Source of the DNA: an uncultured Oscillospiraceae bacterium
GTDB lineage: Bacteria > Bacillota > Clostridia > Oscillospirales > Oscillospiraceae
Length of the DNA: 58,407 bases
NCBI GenBank assembly: GCA_910579595.1
Contig: CAJTVM010000006.1
Span: forward strand, 1 to 58,407
Direction: 5' to 3'
The position numbers and the translations under genes were made by a program. Each line of letters starts with the position of its first letter. Position 1 is the stretch's first letter. This document shows positions 17,343 through 26,378 of this stretch, one piece after another. The notes beneath the pieces are model-generated. The model ran no database searches. It was not told the DNA's origin and saw only the letters and a program-made list of their open reading frames with translations.

Positions 17343-17382
17343 AAAGTAAACCATGCAAATCACCCCATGGGAGGAATAATAC

Positions 17383-19566
17383 ATGATTACGATCAATAGC
17401 ACCCCTGCCCGCTATACCGGCGGCCGGTTTGTCCCCGCCAAGCACCCTGAGGGCCGGGAGGGCACCATGGCCCACGCCATTCTCATGGCCCACAACACCT
17501 CCAACGATGCGGAACGCCTTTCCATCCGCTTCGATGCCATGGCGTCCCATGACATCACCTACGTGGGCATCATTCAGACCGCCCGGGCCTCCGGCATGAA
17601 GGAGTTCCCCCTGCCCTATGTGCTTACCAACTGCCACAACTCCCTGTGCGCCGTGGGCGGCACCATCAATGAGGATGACCATGTGTTTGGGCTGAGCGCC
17701 GCCAAGAAGTACGGCGGCGAGTTCGTCCCCGCCCACCAGGCCGTCATCCACTCCTATATGCGGGAGCGATACGCCGCCCCGGGCAAGATGCTGCTGGGTT
17801 CCGATTCCCACACCCGCTACGGCGCCTACGGCTGCATGGCCATCGGCGAGGGCGGCCCAGAGCTGGCCCGACAGCTGCTGCAAAAAACCTACGATATCGC
17901 CTACCCCAAGGTGGTCGCCATTTACCTCACCGGTGCGCCCCGGCCCGGCGTAGGCCCCCAGGATGTGGCCCTGGCCTTGGTGGGTGCTACATTTAAAAAC
18001 GGCGCGGTAAAGAACGCCGTCATGGAGTTCTTCGGCCCCGGTGTAGCCAATCTTTCCATGGACTACCGGGCAGGCATCGATGTGATGACCACCGAGACCA
18101 CCTGCCTGTCCTCCGTGTGGCAGACCGATGGGCAGACAAAAACCGCCCTCACCCTGCTGGGCCGGGGGCGCAGCTACAAAGAGATGGCCCCCGCCGACGG
18201 CGCGTATTACGACAGCGTCATTACCGTGGATCTGGACAAGGTGGAACCCATGATCGCCCTGCCCTTCCACCCCTCCAACGCTTACACTATTCGCGAGTTC
18301 AAGGCTAACATGGCCGACCTGCTCCACCAGGTGGAGGTGGACGGGTTGGAGCAGCTTGGCGTAAAAAACGCCCCCTCCCTGAGCAGCAAGATTGTCAAGG
18401 GCAAGTTCTATGTGGATCAGGGGGTTATCGCCGGGTGCTCCGGCGGCACCTACCAAAACCTGAAACGGGCCGCTGAGATTTTGAAGGATTCCGCCATTGG
18501 TTCCGGCGCCTTCTGGCTGTCCTGCTATCCCGGATCCATGCCCATCAACCTGGAGCTGACCCGCAACGGATGCATTTCCGATCTGATGGCCGCAGGGGCG
18601 TCCGTCAGGTCCTGCTTCTGTGGGCCTTGCTTTGGGGCCGGGGACGTACCCGCCAACGGGGCTTTCTCCATCCGCCACTCCACCCGCAACTTCCCCAACC
18701 GGGAGGGGAGCAAGCCCGGGGACGGCCAGATCTCCTACGTGGCACTCATGGACGCCCGTTCCATCGCCGCCACCGCCCGGATGGGCGGCGTGCTCACCGG
18801 GGCGGATGAACTGCCCAACGTGCCCGCCGACAGCGCCAACGAACATTGGAATTACGATGATTCCGCCTACAAATCCCGGGTATATTTCGGCGTCGGCAGG
18901 CCCAAGCCCGAAATCGATCTGGTGTTCGGCCCCAACATCGCCGACTGGCCGGAGCAGATTGCCCTGCCGGAGAATCTCCTGCTCACCTGCTGCGCCGCCA
19001 TCTACGATCCCGTGACCACCACCGATGAGCTGATCCCTTCCGGGGAGACCTCCTCCTACCGCTCCAACCCCATCAAGCTGTCCCAATTCGCCCTCAGCCG
19101 CAAATGCCCCGAATATGTGGCCAACGCCCAGGCCGTCCAGGCCCAGGAGATGAAGCGCCGTGAGTGCGAAGCCGGAGACACTGGCCTGGGTTCCTTCATC
19201 ATGGCACTGAAACCCGGCGATGGCTCCGCCCGGGAGCAGGCCGCTTCCTGCCAGCGAGTGCTGGGGGGCTGTGCCAATGTAGCCGCTGAGTACGCCACCA
19301 AGCGCTACCGCTCCAATGTGGTCAACTGGGGAATGCTGCCCTTTGTCGCGGAGGACGTAAAGGGGTGGAACATCCAGGCTGGGGACACCCTCTATATCCC
19401 CGGCATACGCGCCCTGTTGGAGGGAGATGGTGAGGAGATTGAGGCCACTCTCACCCAGGGGGACAAGCAGACTGCTGTAAAATTAAAGCTCCCCGGTCTG
19501 ACTCGGGAGGAACGGGATATCATCCTGGCGGGCTGTCTCATCAACTACTACTCTGAGGAGGACTGA
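17383..19566 (+). CDS. Aconitase-family hydratase (YbhJ-like)
   Basis: A 727-aa iron-sulfur hydratase relative. Three cysteines are placed like the 4Fe-4S ligands of aconitase: Cys352 in VIAGCSGGTY and Cys413/Cys416 in CFCGPCFG. Substrate-site stretches are also conserved (GSDSHTRYGAYG, near residue 145; SIRHSTRNFPNREGS, around 430). A small swivel domain closes the protein (PFVAEDVKGWN to the end). The overall layout matches the E. coli YbhJ group, whose substrate is unknown, rather than AcnA/AcnB or isopropylmalate isomerase. GGGAGG precedes the ATG. It is followed after three bases by a GNAT gene. Confidence 0.8.
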   Translation: MITINSTPARYTGGRFVPAKHPEGREGTMAHAILMAHNTSNDAERLSIRFDAMASHDITYVGIIQTARASGMKEFPLPYVLTNCHNSLCAVGGTINEDDHVFGLSAAKKYGGEFVPAHQAVIHSYMRERYAAPGKMLLGSDSHTRYGAYGCMAIGEGGPELARQLLQKTYDIAYPKVVAIYLTGAPRPGVGPQDVALALVGATFKNGAVKNAVMEFFGPGVANLSMDYRAGIDVMTTETTCLSSVWQTDGQTKTALTLLGRGRSYKEMAPADGAYYDSVITVDLDKVEPMIALPFHPSNAYTIREFKANMADLLHQVEVDGLEQLGVKNAPSLSSKIVKGKFYVDQGVIAGCSGGTYQNLKRAAEILKDSAIGSGAFWLSCYPGSMPINLELTRNGCISDLMAAGASVRSCFCGPCFGAGDVPANGAFSIRHSTRNFPNREGSKPGDGQISYVALMDARSIAATARMGGVLTGADELPNVPADSANEHWNYDDSAYKSRVYFGVGRPKPEIDLVFGPNIADWPEQIALPENLLLTCCAAIYDPVTTTDELIPSGETSSYRSNPIKLSQFALSRKCPEYVANAQAVQAQEMKRRECEAGDTGLGSFIMALKPGDGSAREQAASCQRVLGGCANVAAEYATKRYRSNVVNWGMLPFVAEDVKGWNIQAGDTLYIPGIRALLEGDGEEIEATLTQGDKQTAVKLKLPGLTREERDIILAGCLINYYSEED

Positions 19567-19569
19567 TCT

Positions 19570-20061
19570 ATGAACCTGCATTTGGATGCTGTGAACGCCA
19601 AAAATATGTGGGAGCTGTTGGATCTCAAGGTAACAGATGCCCAGGAGAAGGCGGACTTTGTGGCTTCCAACACCGTCAGTATTCTGGAAGCCTACACCGT
19701 CGTCACCGCCGGAGGCCATGCCCTCCCCTTCGGCATATATGATGGCAAAACCCCGGTGGGCTTCCTCATGATTGGCTACGATACCTTGGATTGGGAGGAC
19801 GAACCCGGCGTCGCCGCCGGAAACTATTGTCTCTGGCGGCTGATGGTCGATGGGCGGTATCAGGGCCGGGGCTATGGCCGCCGGACGGTGAAACTGGCCC
19901 TGGACCTCATCCGCACCCTCCCCTGCGGCCCGGCGGACTGCTGCTGGCTGTCCTATATGCCGGAAAATACCACTGCGCGGTCGCTGTACTACTCCCTCGG
20001 CTTCACAGAAAACGGCGAAATGGAGGGTGACGAGATAGTGGCTGTCCTGCCCCTGACATAA
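19570..20061 (+). CDS. GNAT-family N-acetyltransferase (BltD/spermidine-type)
   Basis: A 163-aa acetyltransferase. The acetyl-CoA site reads LWRLMVDGRYQGRGYGRRTV (around residues 88-107), followed by the C-terminal NTTARSLYYSLGFTENGEM motif. The N-terminal ASNTVSILEAY segment and the RLMVDGRYQGRGYG form are typical of polyamine acetyltransferases such as BltD and PaiA, so a polyamine or related amine is the likely substrate (inference). It lies three bases after the hydratase stop and is followed by a terminator. Confidence 0.8.
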   Translation: MNLHLDAVNAKNMWELLDLKVTDAQEKADFVASNTVSILEAYTVVTAGGHALPFGIYDGKTPVGFLMIGYDTLDWEDEPGVAAGNYCLWRLMVDGRYQGRGYGRRTVKLALDLIRTLPCGPADCCWLSYMPENTTARSLYYSLGFTENGEMEGDEIVAVLPLT

Positions 20062-20064
20062 AAA

Positions 20065-20100
20065 GCGCCCCTCTGGTTCGCACGGAGGGGCCGCTCTTTA
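20065..20100 (+). terminator. Terminator after the GNAT gene
   Basis: A near-perfect stem AGCG-CCCCTCTG / CGGAGGGG-CCGCT followed by CTTTA. Confidence 0.7.
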
Positions 20101-20162
20101 TTGCACCGCAGAATCGTCTAACCGTGTCGAAAGATTTTTAAAACTAATGTTCCACTTGGCCC

Positions 20163-20191
20163 TTGACCTTCCCGAGTTTTTATAGTACAAT
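20163..20191 (+). promoter_or_regulatory. Promoter of the SLOG gene
   Basis: TTGACC (20163-20168), 17-bp spacer, TACAAT (20186-20191), about 32 bases before the ATG. Confidence 0.75.
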
Positions 20192-20223
20192 CGTATCACT
20201 TTAAAGGGAAAGAGGGACATACC

Positions 20224-20763
20224 ATGGACATGGATCCCAGCCGGACCTGCTGTTTCACCGGCCACCGCCCAGAAAAACTGCCCTGGGGGCTGGATGAGGG
20301 GGATCCCCGCTGCATTGCCATAAAATTCAGCCTCAGCCGGGAAATTGAGGGCCTGTATCATCGAGGATTCCGGCATTTCATCTCCGGCATGGCCATGGGG
20401 TGCGACCTCTACTTTGCCGAGGCGGCGCTGGAACTGCGGGAAAAATTCCCGGATCTAACGGTGGAAGGAGCAGTCCCCTGCCCAACCCAGGCGGACCGCT
20501 GGCCAGAGGAGCAGCGCCGCCGCTGGCAGGACATTTTAGCGCGATGCGATTTGGAAAGCATGGTCCAGCAACACTACGACCGTTTTTGTATGCTCCGGCG
20601 GGATCGGTATATGGTAGATCGCTCCGCCGCCATTTTAGCCGTGTTTGATGGCAGGTCGGGCGGTACCCAGTATACGCTGAACTACGCTATGGACAAAAAA
20701 CTGGAAATCCTGCTGCTGGATCCCTTGAACCCTAATGAGAACGCCGTACGCCTGACACTGTAG
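20224..20763 (+). CDS. SLOG-family protein (DUF1273/YpsA-like)
   Basis: A 179-aa Rossmann-like protein. The opening CCFTGHRPEKLPWG and the later FISGMAMGCDLYFAE and ILAVFDGRSGGTQYTLNYA motifs define the YpsA/DUF1273 branch of the SLOG superfamily, thought to bind a nucleotide-derived ligand. B. subtilis YpsA affects cell division, but the biochemical role is not settled. It is a single-gene unit with a clear promoter and a terminator shared with guaB. Confidence 0.85.
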   Translation: MDMDPSRTCCFTGHRPEKLPWGLDEGDPRCIAIKFSLSREIEGLYHRGFRHFISGMAMGCDLYFAEAALELREKFPDLTVEGAVPCPTQADRWPEEQRRRWQDILARCDLESMVQQHYDRFCMLRRDRYMVDRSAAILAVFDGRSGGTQYTLNYAMDKKLEILLLDPLNPNENAVRLTL

Positions 20764-20795
20764 TTCTCAATCGAATCATTTCCCGGCAATACAAA

Positions 20796-20828
20796 AAGCT
20801 CCCCCAGCCACCAAGGCCGGGGGAGCTT
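20796..20828. terminator. Bidirectional terminator between SLOG gene and guaB
   Basis: A perfect 10-bp stem (20796-20805 with 20819-20828) with A- and T-tracts on both sides. Confidence 0.85.
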
Positions 20829-20835
20829 CTTCTGT

Positions 20836-22311
20836 TTATTGGGGATTGAGGGTGTAATTGGGAGCCTCTTTCGTGATATAGATGTCGTGGGGGTGGGACT
20901 CCTTCAAGCCTGCAGCGGTGATCTGGGTGAACTGCGCCTTGGTGCGCAGATCGTCGATGGTGCCGCAGCCACAGTAGCCCATACCGGCCCGCAGACCGCC
21001 CATCATCTGGTAGATGGTCTCGGCCACCGGCCCCTTGTAGGGCACACGGCCCTCCACGCCCTCGGGCACCAGCTTTTTATTGTTCTGCTGGAAGTAGCGA
21101 TCCTTGGAGCCGTGGGCCATGGCGCCCAAGGAACCCATGCCGCGGTAAACCTTGAACTGACGGCCCTGGTACACCTCCGTCTCGCCGGGGGATTCCTCGC
21201 AACCCGCCAGCAGGGAACCCAGCATAACCACATTGCCGCCCGCCGCAATGGCCTTAGCGATGTCGCCGGAGTACTTGATGCCGCCGTCGGCGATAATGGG
21301 CACGCCGTACTCCGCCGCCACCTGGGCCGCGTCAAACACGGCGGTGACCTGGGGCACGCCGATGCCCGCCACCACACGGGTGGTGCAGATGGAGCCGGGG
21401 CCGATACCGATCTTCACGCAGTCCGCACCCGCCTCAATCAAGGCACGGGTGCCCTCAGCAGTGGCCACGTTGCCCGCCACCAGCTGCACATCGGGATACA
21501 GGGACTTGATACGCATGACACAGTTCAGAATGTTCTGGGAATGGCCGTGGGCAGAGTCCAGACACAGCACATCCGCGCCCGCCTCCACCAGAGCAGCCAC
21601 ACGATCCAACACATCGGCGGTAACGCCGATGGCCGCGCCCACCAGCAGCCGGCCCTTTTCGTCCCGAGCGGAGTTGGGGTAGACCTGGGCCTTCTCAATG
21701 TCCTTGATGGTAATGAGGCCCTTCAGATGGAACTGATCGTCCACAATGGGAAGCTTCTCGATCTTGTGCTTGCGCAGAATCTCCCGCGCCTCATCCAGAG
21801 TGGTGCCCTCTGGGGCGGTGACCAGGTGCTCCTTAGTCATCACATTGTCAATGAGCTTGCTCATATCGGTCTCAAACTTCATGTCCCGGTTGGTAATGAT
21901 GCCAATGAGCTTGCCGCCGTCGCAGATAGGTACGCCGGAGATCTTGTACTTGGCGCACAGCTCGTCCGCCTCGGCCAGGGTGTGGCCGGGACCCAGCCAA
22001 AAGGGGTTGGTGATGACACCGTTTTCACTGCGCTTCACCATGTCCACCTGCTCAGCCTGCTGGCCAATGGACATATTCTTGTGGATCACACCGATGCCGC
22101 CCTCACGGGCCAGGGCGATAGCCATGCGGGACTCCGTCACCGTGTCCATCGCCGCGCTCATCACCGGGATATTCAAAACAATCTTCTTCGTCAGGTGGGT
22201 GTGCAGATCCACATCCGCCGGGAGCACATTGCTCTCCGCAGGAATCAGGAGCACATCGTCAAAGGTAAGGCCGGTTTTCACAAACTTGTCGTTCCATGCC
22301 AGCTGGGCCAT
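20836..22311 (-). CDS. guaB: IMP dehydrogenase
   Basis: Oxidises IMP to XMP, the committed step to GMP, feeding GuaA at the other end of the window. The TIM barrel begins LTFDDVLLIPAESNV and is interrupted by two CBS domains (~95-210). The catalytic loop is GIGPGSICTTRVVAG (Cys near 300) and the flap region holds GSKDRYFQ. The start at 22311 follows GGAGGAGTGG; an ATG 15 bases upstream overlaps that ribosome site. 491 aa is normal. Monocistronic, with a near-consensus promoter. Confidence 0.97.
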   Translation of the reverse strand: MAQLAWNDKFVKTGLTFDDVLLIPAESNVLPADVDLHTHLTKKIVLNIPVMSAAMDTVTESRMAIALAREGGIGVIHKNMSIGQQAEQVDMVKRSENGVITNPFWLGPGHTLAEADELCAKYKISGVPICDGGKLIGIITNRDMKFETDMSKLIDNVMTKEHLVTAPEGTTLDEAREILRKHKIEKLPIVDDQFHLKGLITIKDIEKAQVYPNSARDEKGRLLVGAAIGVTADVLDRVAALVEAGADVLCLDSAHGHSQNILNCVMRIKSLYPDVQLVAGNVATAEGTRALIEAGADCVKIGIGPGSICTTRVVAGIGVPQVTAVFDAAQVAAEYGVPIIADGGIKYSGDIAKAIAAGGNVVMLGSLLAGCEESPGETEVYQGRQFKVYRGMGSLGAMAHGSKDRYFQQNNKKLVPEGVEGRVPYKGPVAETIYQMMGGLRAGMGYCGCGTIDDLRTKAQFTQITAAGLKESHPHDIYITKEAPNYTLNPQ

Positions 22312-22351
22312 ATTCCACTCCTCCATTTGTCATAATATTTGGATTTTATTT

Positions 22352-22380
22352 ATTGTACGCTTTGCCTGTGCCACTGTCAA
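22352..22380 (-). promoter_or_regulatory. Promoter of guaB
   Basis: Minus strand TTGACA (22375-22380), 17-bp spacer, TACAAT (22352-22357). The -35 overlaps the gluQ stop codon. No riboswitch-like fold fits in the ~35-base leader. Confidence 0.85.
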
Positions 22381-23303
22381 GAAGAACCAACCACAACGTC
22401 TTTTTTCGGCACTTTCACCCATGAGAACAGGGGAATCAACTCCTCCGCTCGGGCATTTTGCGGCTTGTCCAGCAGCCCTGCGTAAAAGGCCAGCAACCCC
22501 GTCAGCGCCTCGGGGGTATACCGATCCCTCAGCGCGCCCATGTCCAAATCGTGATCCCGCTTCGCCAGCCGCCGTCCGTCCGGGGCCAGCAGCAGGGGTG
22601 TGTGGAAAAACTGCGGCGGTTCATAGCCCAGCACCTGATGGAGCCACGCCTGCCGGGGGGCGGAGCACAGCAGATCCCGTCCCCGCACCACATGGTTCAC
22701 CCCCATCAGCGCATCATCCACCACCACCGCCAACTGGTAGGCAAACACGCCGTCGGAACGGCGGACAATAAAATCTCCGCAGTCCCGGGCCAGGTTTTCG
22801 CTGTAGGTTCCGCAATTTCCATCCTCCAACGTTACAGTAAGCTCCGGACACCGCACCCGCCAGGCCGGACGGCGTCCCTGCCGCTCCAGCACTTCCCGAT
22901 CCTTCTCTGTCAAATGAAAGCACTTGCCGCTGTAAACTACCGCGCCATCGTCCCGGTGGGGGGCGGACACCGCCATGCGCTCGGAACGGGTGCAGTAGCA
23001 GGGATAGATCAGCCCCTTTTCCTCCAGCACCCGGAAAGCGTCCTCATAAAATGCGGTACGGCGGCTCTGCACATAGGCGGGTTCCAGCCCGCCCTCATCC
23101 CAGTCCAGCCCCAGCCAGCGCAAATCGTCTATGAGCTGGGCGGCAAACGACCGGCTGGTTCGCTGAGTATCCAGATCCTCAATGCGCAGCACCAGCTTCC
23201 CTCGGTTGCTGCGCACATCCAGCCATGCCAGCAGCGCCGCAAGCAGATTGCCCAGGTGCATCCGCCCGCTGGGGGTGGGGGCGAAACGTCCTCTGATTTC
23301 CAT
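22377..23303 (-). CDS. gluQ: Glutamyl-Q tRNA(Asp) synthetase-like protein
   Basis: Truncated relative of glutamyl-tRNA synthetase, lacking the anticodon-binding domain, that in E. coli glutamylates queuosine at position 34 of tRNA(Asp). RGRFAPTPSGRMHLGNLLAA carries the HIGH-type motif; the KMSKS-like site is RRLAKRDHD near residue 240; a zinc-site cysteine pair is seen in YPCYCTRSE. 308 aa matches GluQRS rather than full GluRS. It is 13 bases from the upstream radical SAM gene, so co-transcribed. Confidence 0.88.
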   Translation of the reverse strand: MEIRGRFAPTPSGRMHLGNLLAALLAWLDVRSNRGKLVLRIEDLDTQRTSRSFAAQLIDDLRWLGLDWDEGGLEPAYVQSRRTAFYEDAFRVLEEKGLIYPCYCTRSERMAVSAPHRDDGAVVYSGKCFHLTEKDREVLERQGRRPAWRVRCPELTVTLEDGNCGTYSENLARDCGDFIVRRSDGVFAYQLAVVVDDALMGVNHVVRGRDLLCSAPRQAWLHQVLGYEPPQFFHTPLLLAPDGRRLAKRDHDLDMGALRDRYTPEALTGLLAFYAGLLDKPQNARAEELIPLFSWVKVPKKDVVVGSS

Positions 23304-23316
23304 GTCCCCTCCCCTG

Positions 23317-24207
23317 TCAATCGAAAAAAGTGAGCTGCCGATCTCCGTAGCTCCATGTCGCCGCCCGGATAATGGACTTCATGTCGTACAAAATACCCCG
23401 CTTTTGACAGGCATCCGTGAACACCCTCCAAAGCGTCCGGGCCCGGGGGCTGGCACATTGGTAACGATCCCCGTACTGCCGGAGGTAGCGCTCCTTCAGC
23501 CCCTGCCCCGGAAAGGCCCGTTCCATCCCCTCCAGGAAATACTCCCGCTGGCCCTGCCGCATGGTGACGCCAAACGCCGGGTAGATAAACCGCGCCCCCG
23601 CCCGGGCCGCGCCCTCCACCACTGCCAGCACCCCCTCGTCGCTGTCCTCCAAGAAAGGCAGCACCGGCATGAGCAGCACTCCGGCAAACAATCCCGCGCC
23701 GCTCAGCTTTTCCAACGCCGCCAGACGGCAGCTGGGGGATGGCGCGTTGGGCTCCAGCTTTGCCGCCAGCGCATCGTCCGCCGTGGTGACGGTAAGCTTA
23801 CAGACCACCGGGGAATGTCCCCGGATGGCGGTCAAAATATCCATATCCCGGACAATCAAATCGCTTTTGGTGGCAATTGTCACGCCGCAGCTGTAAGCGT
23901 CAATCAGCTCCAGGGCGTGGCGGGTAAGCTGAAGCTCCTCCTCAAAGGGATTATAGGGATCGCTCATTGATCCCATACCGATGAAGGCGGGCCGCACCTT
24001 CCGGGCCAAATCATCCCGGAGAATGTGTAACGCGTCCGCCTTGGCCCGCACCCGCTCAAACTCCCCAATCTGATAGCAGTCACTGCGGCTGTCGCAATAC
24101 AGGCAGCCGTGGCAGCATCCCCGGTAGATATTCATGGTGTGATCCGTACCGAACCACTCCGTGGATCGGCTTCGATGGAGCAGGTGCTTCGCGGGAATAT
24201 AGTCCAT
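23317..24207 (-). CDS. SPL-family radical SAM protein
   Basis: A 296-aa radical SAM enzyme of the spore photoproduct lyase-like (Rv2578c) family. The cluster motif is YRGCCHGCLYCDSRS (Cys-X3-Cys-X2-Cys, near residues 29-36), followed by RPAFIGMGSMSDPYNP typical of this group. True spore photoproduct lyase is longer and has other conserved residues, so repair of spore DNA should not be assumed. The start at 24207 follows AAGGAGGGG; upstream codons run into the ftsZ terminator. Likely co-transcribed with gluQ. Confidence 0.82.
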   Translation of the reverse strand: MDYIPAKHLLHRSRSTEWFGTDHTMNIYRGCCHGCLYCDSRSDCYQIGEFERVRAKADALHILRDDLARKVRPAFIGMGSMSDPYNPFEEELQLTRHALELIDAYSCGVTIATKSDLIVRDMDILTAIRGHSPVVCKLTVTTADDALAAKLEPNAPSPSCRLAALEKLSGAGLFAGVLLMPVLPFLEDSDEGVLAVVEGAARAGARFIYPAFGVTMRQGQREYFLEGMERAFPGQGLKERYLRQYGDRYQCASPRARTLWRVFTDACQKRGILYDMKSIIRAATWSYGDRQLTFFD

Positions 24208-24237
24208 ACCCTCACCCCTCCTTCTAATGGGCGCAAA

Positions 24238-24275
24238 CCCCCTCCCAGGCCGGACCTGAGAGGGGGCGCTTTTCA
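24238..24275 (-). terminator. Terminator at the end of the dcw cluster
   Basis: GCGC plus CCCCCTC pairs with GAGGGGG plus GCGC directly after the ftsZ stop. The T-run on the minus strand is short. Confidence 0.55.
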
Positions 24276-25436
24276 TTTCTTGTTGAAAATGCGGAAAATG
24301 TCATCAAAAGGATCCGCCTCAGGAGGCTCCGTCTCCGTGCTGGATAGCGGCTTGGGGGGCATCACAGCGCCCACCCCGGCGGGCACAAAGTCGGGCTTGT
24401 CCTCTTTTTGCACAGCCTGGGACTGGGCCGCCTTAGCGGCCTCGGCCTGCGTCTCCTCCTGGCCGGGGACGGGGTTCTCCACGTCGCCGAAGCCGGTGGC
24501 AATAACGGTCACCCGGAGCTCGTCCTCCAAGGTATCGTCGAAAGCGGTGCCCATCATAAACAGCGCGTCAGGATCGGCCACCTTTTTGACCATCTCAGCG
24601 GCCAGCTCCACCTCTTCCAGGCCCATATCCATGGGGCCGGTGATGTTGACAATAATGCCCTTTGCGCCCTGGATAGACGTCTCCAGCAGAGGGCTGTTGA
24701 TGGCAATGCGGGTGGCATCCTCCGCCTTGTTCTTGCCGGAGCCTCGGCCCACGCCCATGTGGGCCAGACCCGCGTCCTTCATGACTGCGGTGACATCGGC
24801 AAAGTCCAGGTTGATCAGGCCTGTGGTCTTGATCAGATCCGAGATGGACTGCACTGCCTGCCGCAGCACATCGTCCGCAATAGCGAAGGCATTGGCAAAG
24901 GTGATCTTTTCATCGGTGGCGTACTGGAGCCTGTCGTTGGGAATAATCACCAGGGAGTCCACCTTCTGACGCAGCTCCTCAATGCCGCGGGCAGCCTGCT
25001 CCATGCGGCGGCGGCCCTCGAAGTTAAAGGGCTTGGTAACCACGCCTACGGTGAGGACGCCCTTCTCCTTGGCAATCTCCGCCACCACTGGAGCCGCGCC
25101 GGTGCCGGTGCCGCCCCCCATGCCGGCCGTGACAAACACCATGTCCGCTCCCTCCAGCAGCGCCGTGATCTGCTCCTTGCTCTCCCGGGCAGACTCACGG
25201 CCTACCTCGGGGTTGGCCCCCGCGCCCTTGCCCCCGGTGAGTTTTTCCCCAATGGCCAGCTTTTGGGTGGCCTCGGACGCATTAAGGCACTGTCTGTCCG
25301 TGTTCACCGCGATAAACTCCACGCCCTGCATTCCGGATCGCACCATCCGGTTGACCACATTATTTCCACCGCCGCCAACACCGATAACCTTCAGAACATC
25401 CTCATTTTTTTCGGCGGAATCCATTACAAACGCCAT
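24273..25436 (-). CDS. ftsZ: Cell division protein FtsZ
   Basis: Tubulin-like GTPase that forms the division ring. GVGGGGNNVVNRM (near 19-31) and the tubulin signature GGGTGTGAAP (107-116) bind GTP, and NLDFADVTAVM carries the T7-loop acidic residues. A variable Pro/Glu linker leads to the conserved C-terminal peptide DPFDDIFRIFNKK, which docks membrane tethers. 387 aa is normal. TAGGAGGAC precedes the ATG. Last gene of the dcw cluster, with an additional promoter of its own. Confidence 0.98.
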   Translation of the reverse strand: MAFVMDSAEKNEDVLKVIGVGGGGNNVVNRMVRSGMQGVEFIAVNTDRQCLNASEATQKLAIGEKLTGGKGAGANPEVGRESARESKEQITALLEGADMVFVTAGMGGGTGTGAAPVVAEIAKEKGVLTVGVVTKPFNFEGRRRMEQAARGIEELRQKVDSLVIIPNDRLQYATDEKITFANAFAIADDVLRQAVQSISDLIKTTGLINLDFADVTAVMKDAGLAHMGVGRGSGKNKAEDATRIAINSPLLETSIQGAKGIIVNITGPMDMGLEEVELAAEMVKKVADPDALFMMGTAFDDTLEDELRVTVIATGFGDVENPVPGQEETQAEAAKAAQSQAVQKEDKPDFVPAGVGAVMPPKPLSSTETEPPEADPFDDIFRIFNKK

Positions 25437-25503
25437 ACCTATGTCCTCCTATGTGAAACAAGTCGCAGTTGTCAATTTCAATGTAAAAGACGATATCTTG
25501 ATT

Positions 25504-25532
25504 ATTGTACCCTTTTTTCTCCAAACGGTCAA
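25504..25532 (-). promoter_or_regulatory. Internal promoter for ftsZ
   Basis: Minus strand TTGACC (25527-25532), 17-bp spacer, TACAAT (25504-25509), between ftsQ and ftsZ with a leader of about 60 bases. Confidence 0.75.
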
Positions 25533-25581
25533 TAGAAAAAAGGAACTTTTTAAACCCGGAAGAAATTTCCTTTCCCACCGA

Positions 25582-26346
25582 TCACTTTCCCGGGCGGAAA
25601 TTCACTTTTCCCTCCGCCACCGTCAGATCCAGCGTCCCGCCCACGCCATCGGGGATTTTACCGCTGGCCAGGGCGCTTTCCGTCAGGCGCAGGTAATAGC
25701 CGTAATCCCCGCCTCGGGGCAGCTTCACCTGGTAAATCCCATAGTCCAACGTCATGGAAGTGGCGGCGGTGCAGTCAAGGACGGTGCACTGGCTCAGCCA
25801 GCCCCGGATTTCCAGCTCAGCCAGCAGCGCCGCCACATAGCGCAGGGTATTTTGTTCCTCCTCCGCCACCTGAAGCATTCCCCCGGGGTACGGCCCCACC
25901 GCCGTTAGCCCGATAATATTGACCGCCTGGATTGTTCCGTTGTCCTTCTCCAGCAGCTTACCCTGGGCGGAGATCAGCCAGCGGCCCTCCGCGCTGTCCA
26001 CCGTTGCCGACGCCACCCGTTCCTCCACCTTGAGCACCACCCCATCCGGCAGCACCTTCTTGATGGTCACATTCTCCACATAGGGCAGCTGGGTGCAGAT
26101 GGCAGCCGACACCCGGCTGCGGGACAGGCTAATCAAATTTTCGCCGGTGTTGATGCCGGACGCCTCAATAATCTCCTCGGCAGTATAGCGAACGTTGCCC
26201 GCTACTTCTATGGAGTTGATCCGGAAAAATACCACGCAGGCCAGCGCTACAGCCGCCGCCACAATCAGAATGGACAGCACCTTGTAAAGCCCGCTGAACC
26301 TGCCCCGGCGGCGCCGGGGCCTGCTGTGTCTGCGCTGTCTTGCCAC
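25582..26346 (-). CDS. ftsQ: Cell division protein FtsQ/DivIB
   Basis: Bitopic divisome protein that stabilises the FtsL-FtsB complex. A basic N-terminus (QRRHSRPRRRRGR) is followed by one membrane helix (VLSILIVAAAVALACVVFF). The POTRA domain begins INSIEVAGNVRYTAEEIIEA, then the beta domain (VLPDGVVLKVEERV). GTG at 26346 is chosen because AAGGAGAT lies seven bases upstream; the ATG at 26355 is too close to that site. ~254 aa fits. It follows murA across the R2 repeat unit. Confidence 0.88.
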   Translation of the reverse strand: MARQRRHSRPRRRRGRFSGLYKVLSILIVAAAVALACVVFFRINSIEVAGNVRYTAEEIIEASGINTGENLISLSRSRVSAAICTQLPYVENVTIKKVLPDGVVLKVEERVASATVDSAEGRWLISAQGKLLEKDNGTIQAVNIIGLTAVGPYPGGMLQVAEEEQNTLRYVAALLAELEIRGWLSQCTVLDCTAATSMTLDYGIYQVKLPRGGDYGYYLRLTESALASGKIPDGVGGTLDLTVAEGKVNFRPGK

Positions 26347-26378
26347 GAGTATCATCTCCTTCCAGCTCTGTCTTTCTA

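Noticed and set aside
22312..22376. Purine riboswitch before guaB
   Set aside because: The promoter lies so close to the start that the leader (~35 bases) cannot hold the three-way junction.
23317..24207. Genuine spore photoproduct lyase
   Set aside because: The protein is of the SPL-like radical SAM family but shorter and without the extra conserved C-terminal cysteine region; kept as a family-level call only.
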